NCBI GenBank assembly: GCA_002457675.1 | Contig: NTKK01000006.1 | Span: forward strand, 75,742-139,741 | Direction of reading: 5' to 3' | Length of the DNA stretch: 64,000 nucleotides | DNA from: Bacteroidetes bacterium MED-G17 | GTDB lineage: Bacteria; Bacteroidota; Bacteroidia; NS11-12g; UBA9320 | In this document: one piece after another, positions 62,368-64,000 of the stretch | Position numbering within the stretch: the first letter of the stretch is position 1 | How the letters are laid out: each line of letters begins with the position of its first letter | Translations under genes and position numbers: made by a program | Notes under the pieces: generated by a model | What the model was told of the DNA's origin: nothing | Database searches by the model: none | What the model saw: the letters and a program-made list of their open reading frames with translations, nothing else

Positions 62368-62986
62368 TTGTTTCTTTTTTTAATTTTTCTTCTCTTTCTC
62401 TTTCTTCTCTGGCAATGGTGCGTTCGTCTTTTTTGACTATTGCTTTGACTGTGGGAGACAAAACAATAATCATCTTTTTTCCTTCCATTTTTTTAGGTGA
62501 CTCTATTTTGGAGATATCACTTAATTCTTCTGCAAATCTGTCGAGCAAAAGTGCTCCTAAATCTTTATGCATGATAGCTCTTCCTCTAAAAAAAACGTAT
62601 GCCCTTACTTTATTGCCTTCTTTCAGGAAATTGATTGCATGATTTTTTTTGAAGTTAAAATCATGATCGTCTGTATTGGGTCCAAAACGGATTTCTTTAA
62701 TGGAAGTTTTAACTTGATTTTGTTTGATTTCTTTCGCCTTCTTTTTTTGCTCGTAAAGAAATTTTTTATAATCAATCACTTTACAAACGGGAGGTTTTGC
62801 TTTTGGGGAAATTTCCACCAAATCAAGTCCTTGATGTTCCGCAATTTTCAGTGCCTCAGAGAGCGATACAATATCATTTTGAACATTTCCACCTACCAAC
62901 CTTATTGGGTCAGTGTGGATATCTTGGTTGATGTTATGAGGGTTTGTAGGCTTTACATAACCTCTAAATTTTCTCTTTTTTCTCAA
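62360..62986 (-). CDS. infC: Translation initiation factor IF-3
   Basis: 208 residues. The N-domain has VRLVGG-like [11 protein letters not shown] and [20 protein letters not shown]; the C-domain [17 protein letters not shown] and [10 protein letters not shown]. The start is TTG, two codons after the thrS stop and in the same frame; no ATG is available nearby. IF-3 genes often use non-ATG starts that IF-3 itself discriminates against, so autoregulation is plausible. It overlaps rpmI. Confidence 0.96.
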   Translation of the reverse strand: MRKKRKFRGYVKPTNPHNINQDIHTDPIRLVGGNVQNDIVSLSEALKIAEHQGLDLVEISPKAKPPVCKVIDYKKFLYEQKKKAKEIKQNQVKTSIKEIRFGPNTDDHDFNFKKNHAINFLKEGNKVRAYVFFRGRAIMHKDLGALLLDRFAEELSDISKIESPKKMEGKKMIIVLSPTVKAIVKKDERTIAREEREREEKLKKETNA

Positions 62987-62989
62987 AGG

Positions 62990-64000
62990 TTATTCAGCTA
63001 ACTTTTGTTTAAAAAATGAGACAAACTCATCAATCGACATTTTTCCTTTGTCACCTTCTCCATGTATTCTTACTGATACTGTATTTGTTTTCTTTTCTTC
63101 CTCACCAACGATAAGCATAATTGGTATTTTCTTAGACTCAGCATCCCGAATTTTTCGCCCAATTTTTTCTGCTCTTTTATCAGCAAGGCCGCAAATATCG
63201 TAATTGTTTAACAATTTTGAAATTTTATCGCTGTAATCGTGATATTTTTCACTAATTGGTAGGATATAATATTGTTCTGGACTCAACCAAAGGGGAAAGT
63301 TTCCTCCGGTATGTTCAATTAGGATTCCAATAAATCTCTCTAGAGAACCAAATGGTGCGCGATGAATCATTACAGGTCTGTGTTTCTCTCCATCAGGGCC
63401 AGTGTAGTTTAAATCAAATCTTTCAGGTAGATTGTAATCAACTTGAATTGTGCCCAATTGCCAGGACCTTCCTAGCGCATCGTCAACCATAAAGTCTAAT
63501 TTGGGTCCATAAAATGCAGCCTCACCATATTCTGTTACGGTTGCCAGCTTTTTTTCTGCAGCTGCCTGAGTGATTGCTTTTTCAGCTTTATTCCAATTTT
63601 CATCGCTACCAATGTACTTTTGTTTATTGTTTGGATCTCTAAGAGAAATTTGTGCAACGAATTTCTGAAAACCTAGTTTATTGAAAACTTTAATTACTAA
63701 TTCTATAACATCTTTGAATTCATCTAGAAGTTGGTCAGGTGTACAAAAAATGTGTGCATCATCTTGGGTAAATCCCCTTACTCTTGTAAGTCCATTAAGT
63801 TCTCCTGATTGTTCATAACGATATACTGTCCCAAATTCTGCAATTTTTAGTGGAAGTTCTTTGTAACTCTTGGGGGAAAAGTTGAAAATTTCGCAGTGAT
63901 GCGGACAGTTCATGGGTTTCAATAAAAACTCTTCATCCTCTTTTGGGGTTTTGATAGGCTGAAAGCTGTCTTCACCATATTTTTCGTAATGACCACTTGT
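62990..64000 (-). CDS. thrS: Threonyl-tRNA synthetase, N-terminal part cut by window edge
   Basis: 337 residues are visible, with the frame open to the window end (upstream sequence continues as [15 protein letters not shown]). Class II motifs are [19 protein letters not shown] (motif 2) and [20 protein letters not shown] (cut: [11 protein letters not shown], motif 3). CPHHCEIF carries zinc ligands. The anticodon-binding domain ends at KLAE. It charges tRNA-Thr and heads the infC-rpmI-rplT operon. Confidence 0.97.
   Translation of the reverse strand, partial: TSGHYEKYGEDSFQPIKTPKEDEEFLLKPMNCPHHCEIFNFSPKSYKELPLKIAEFGTVYRYEQSGELNGLTRVRGFTQDDAHIFCTPDQLLDEFKDVIELVIKVFNKLGFQKFVAQISLRDPNNKQKYIGSDENWNKAEKAITQAAAEKKLATVTEYGEAAFYGPKLDFMVDDALGRSWQLGTIQVDYNLPERFDLNYTGPDGEKHRPVMIHRAPFGSLERFIGILIEHTGGNFPLWLSPEQYYILPISEKYHDYSDKISKLLNNYDICGLADKRAEKIGRKIRDAESKKIPIMLIVGEEEKKTNTVSVRIHGEGDKGKMSIDEFVSFFKQKLAE

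Overview
This is a 64 kb AT-rich chromosomal window from a member of the Bacteroidota, most likely Flavobacteriia or a close relative. The evidence is the two type IX secretion (T9SS) sorting domains, a TonB-dependent receptor with a carboxypeptidase-like N-terminal domain, BatA, GYDIA-kinase and DUF2797 families, an isolated atpD-atpC pair, TAnnTTTG promoter boxes, little use of Shine-Dalgarno sites and frequent TTG/GTG starts. No insertion sequence, prophage, CRISPR array or rRNA operon was seen. Both ends cut through genes (a BatA/VWA protein on the left, thrS on the right).

Layout. 1-4.8 kb: BatA-like membrane protein, a small SRP RNA, transaldolase, a dolichol-phosphate-mannose-synthase-like GT2 enzyme, an LpxH-type phosphatase and a glycosyltransferase. 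4.8-9.4 kb: atpDC, pdxJ, a phosphoglucose/phosphomannose isomerase and an RluD-type pseudouridine synthase. 9.4-14.9 kb: TonB receptor, acyl-CoA dehydrogenase, deacetylase-like protein. 14.9-20.9 kb: a tightly packed mevalonate-to-isoprenoid operon (fni, mvaA, GYDIA kinase, mvaD, mvk, ubiA-like). 21-29 kb: DUF2797, a large T9SS-secreted sortilin-like protein, tRNA-Arg, a decayed LamG gene, comM, DUF2147, AI-2E-type permease, methylmalonyl-CoA epimerase. 29.3-33 kb: iscS-iscU-iscA, then an unlisted 46-residue DUF2256 gene and an iron-sulfur photolyase. 33-41 kb: DEAD-box helicase, MscS channel, lipoproteins, a cytochrome c/YceI/DUF5777 trio, acyl-CoA carboxylase beta, yebC. 41-49 kb: T9SS cargo protein, SNF2 helicase, RemB/Wzi-like outer-membrane protein, ligA. 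49-56 kb: dapA, Nif3, lpxK, rsmA, mgtE, and a lipoprotein made of a 30-bp tandem repeat. 56.3-58.9 kb: a three-gene cassette described below. 59-64 kb: rplM-rpsI-rpsB-tsf and, on the other strand, thrS-infC-rpmI-rplT.

The most unusual locus is 56.3-58.9 kb. A divergent metal-type KDO-8-phosphate synthase is followed 2 nt later by a transaldolase-like barrel fused to the tandem CBS domains normally found on arabinose-5-phosphate isomerase (KdsD). That gene overlaps, as TAATG, a divergent KdsC-like HAD phosphatase. The order matches a KDO pathway (A5P supply, PEP condensation, dephosphorylation), but the sugar isomerase domain is replaced by an aldolase fold and all three enzymes have changes at normally conserved active-site positions. 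It may be a substitute KDO route or a route to a different 3-deoxy-ulosonic acid.

Other points of interest are many genes whose predicted transcription start lies 0-8 nt before the start codon, the charged repeat lipoprotein, and the DUF2256-photolyase pair directly behind the ISC genes.
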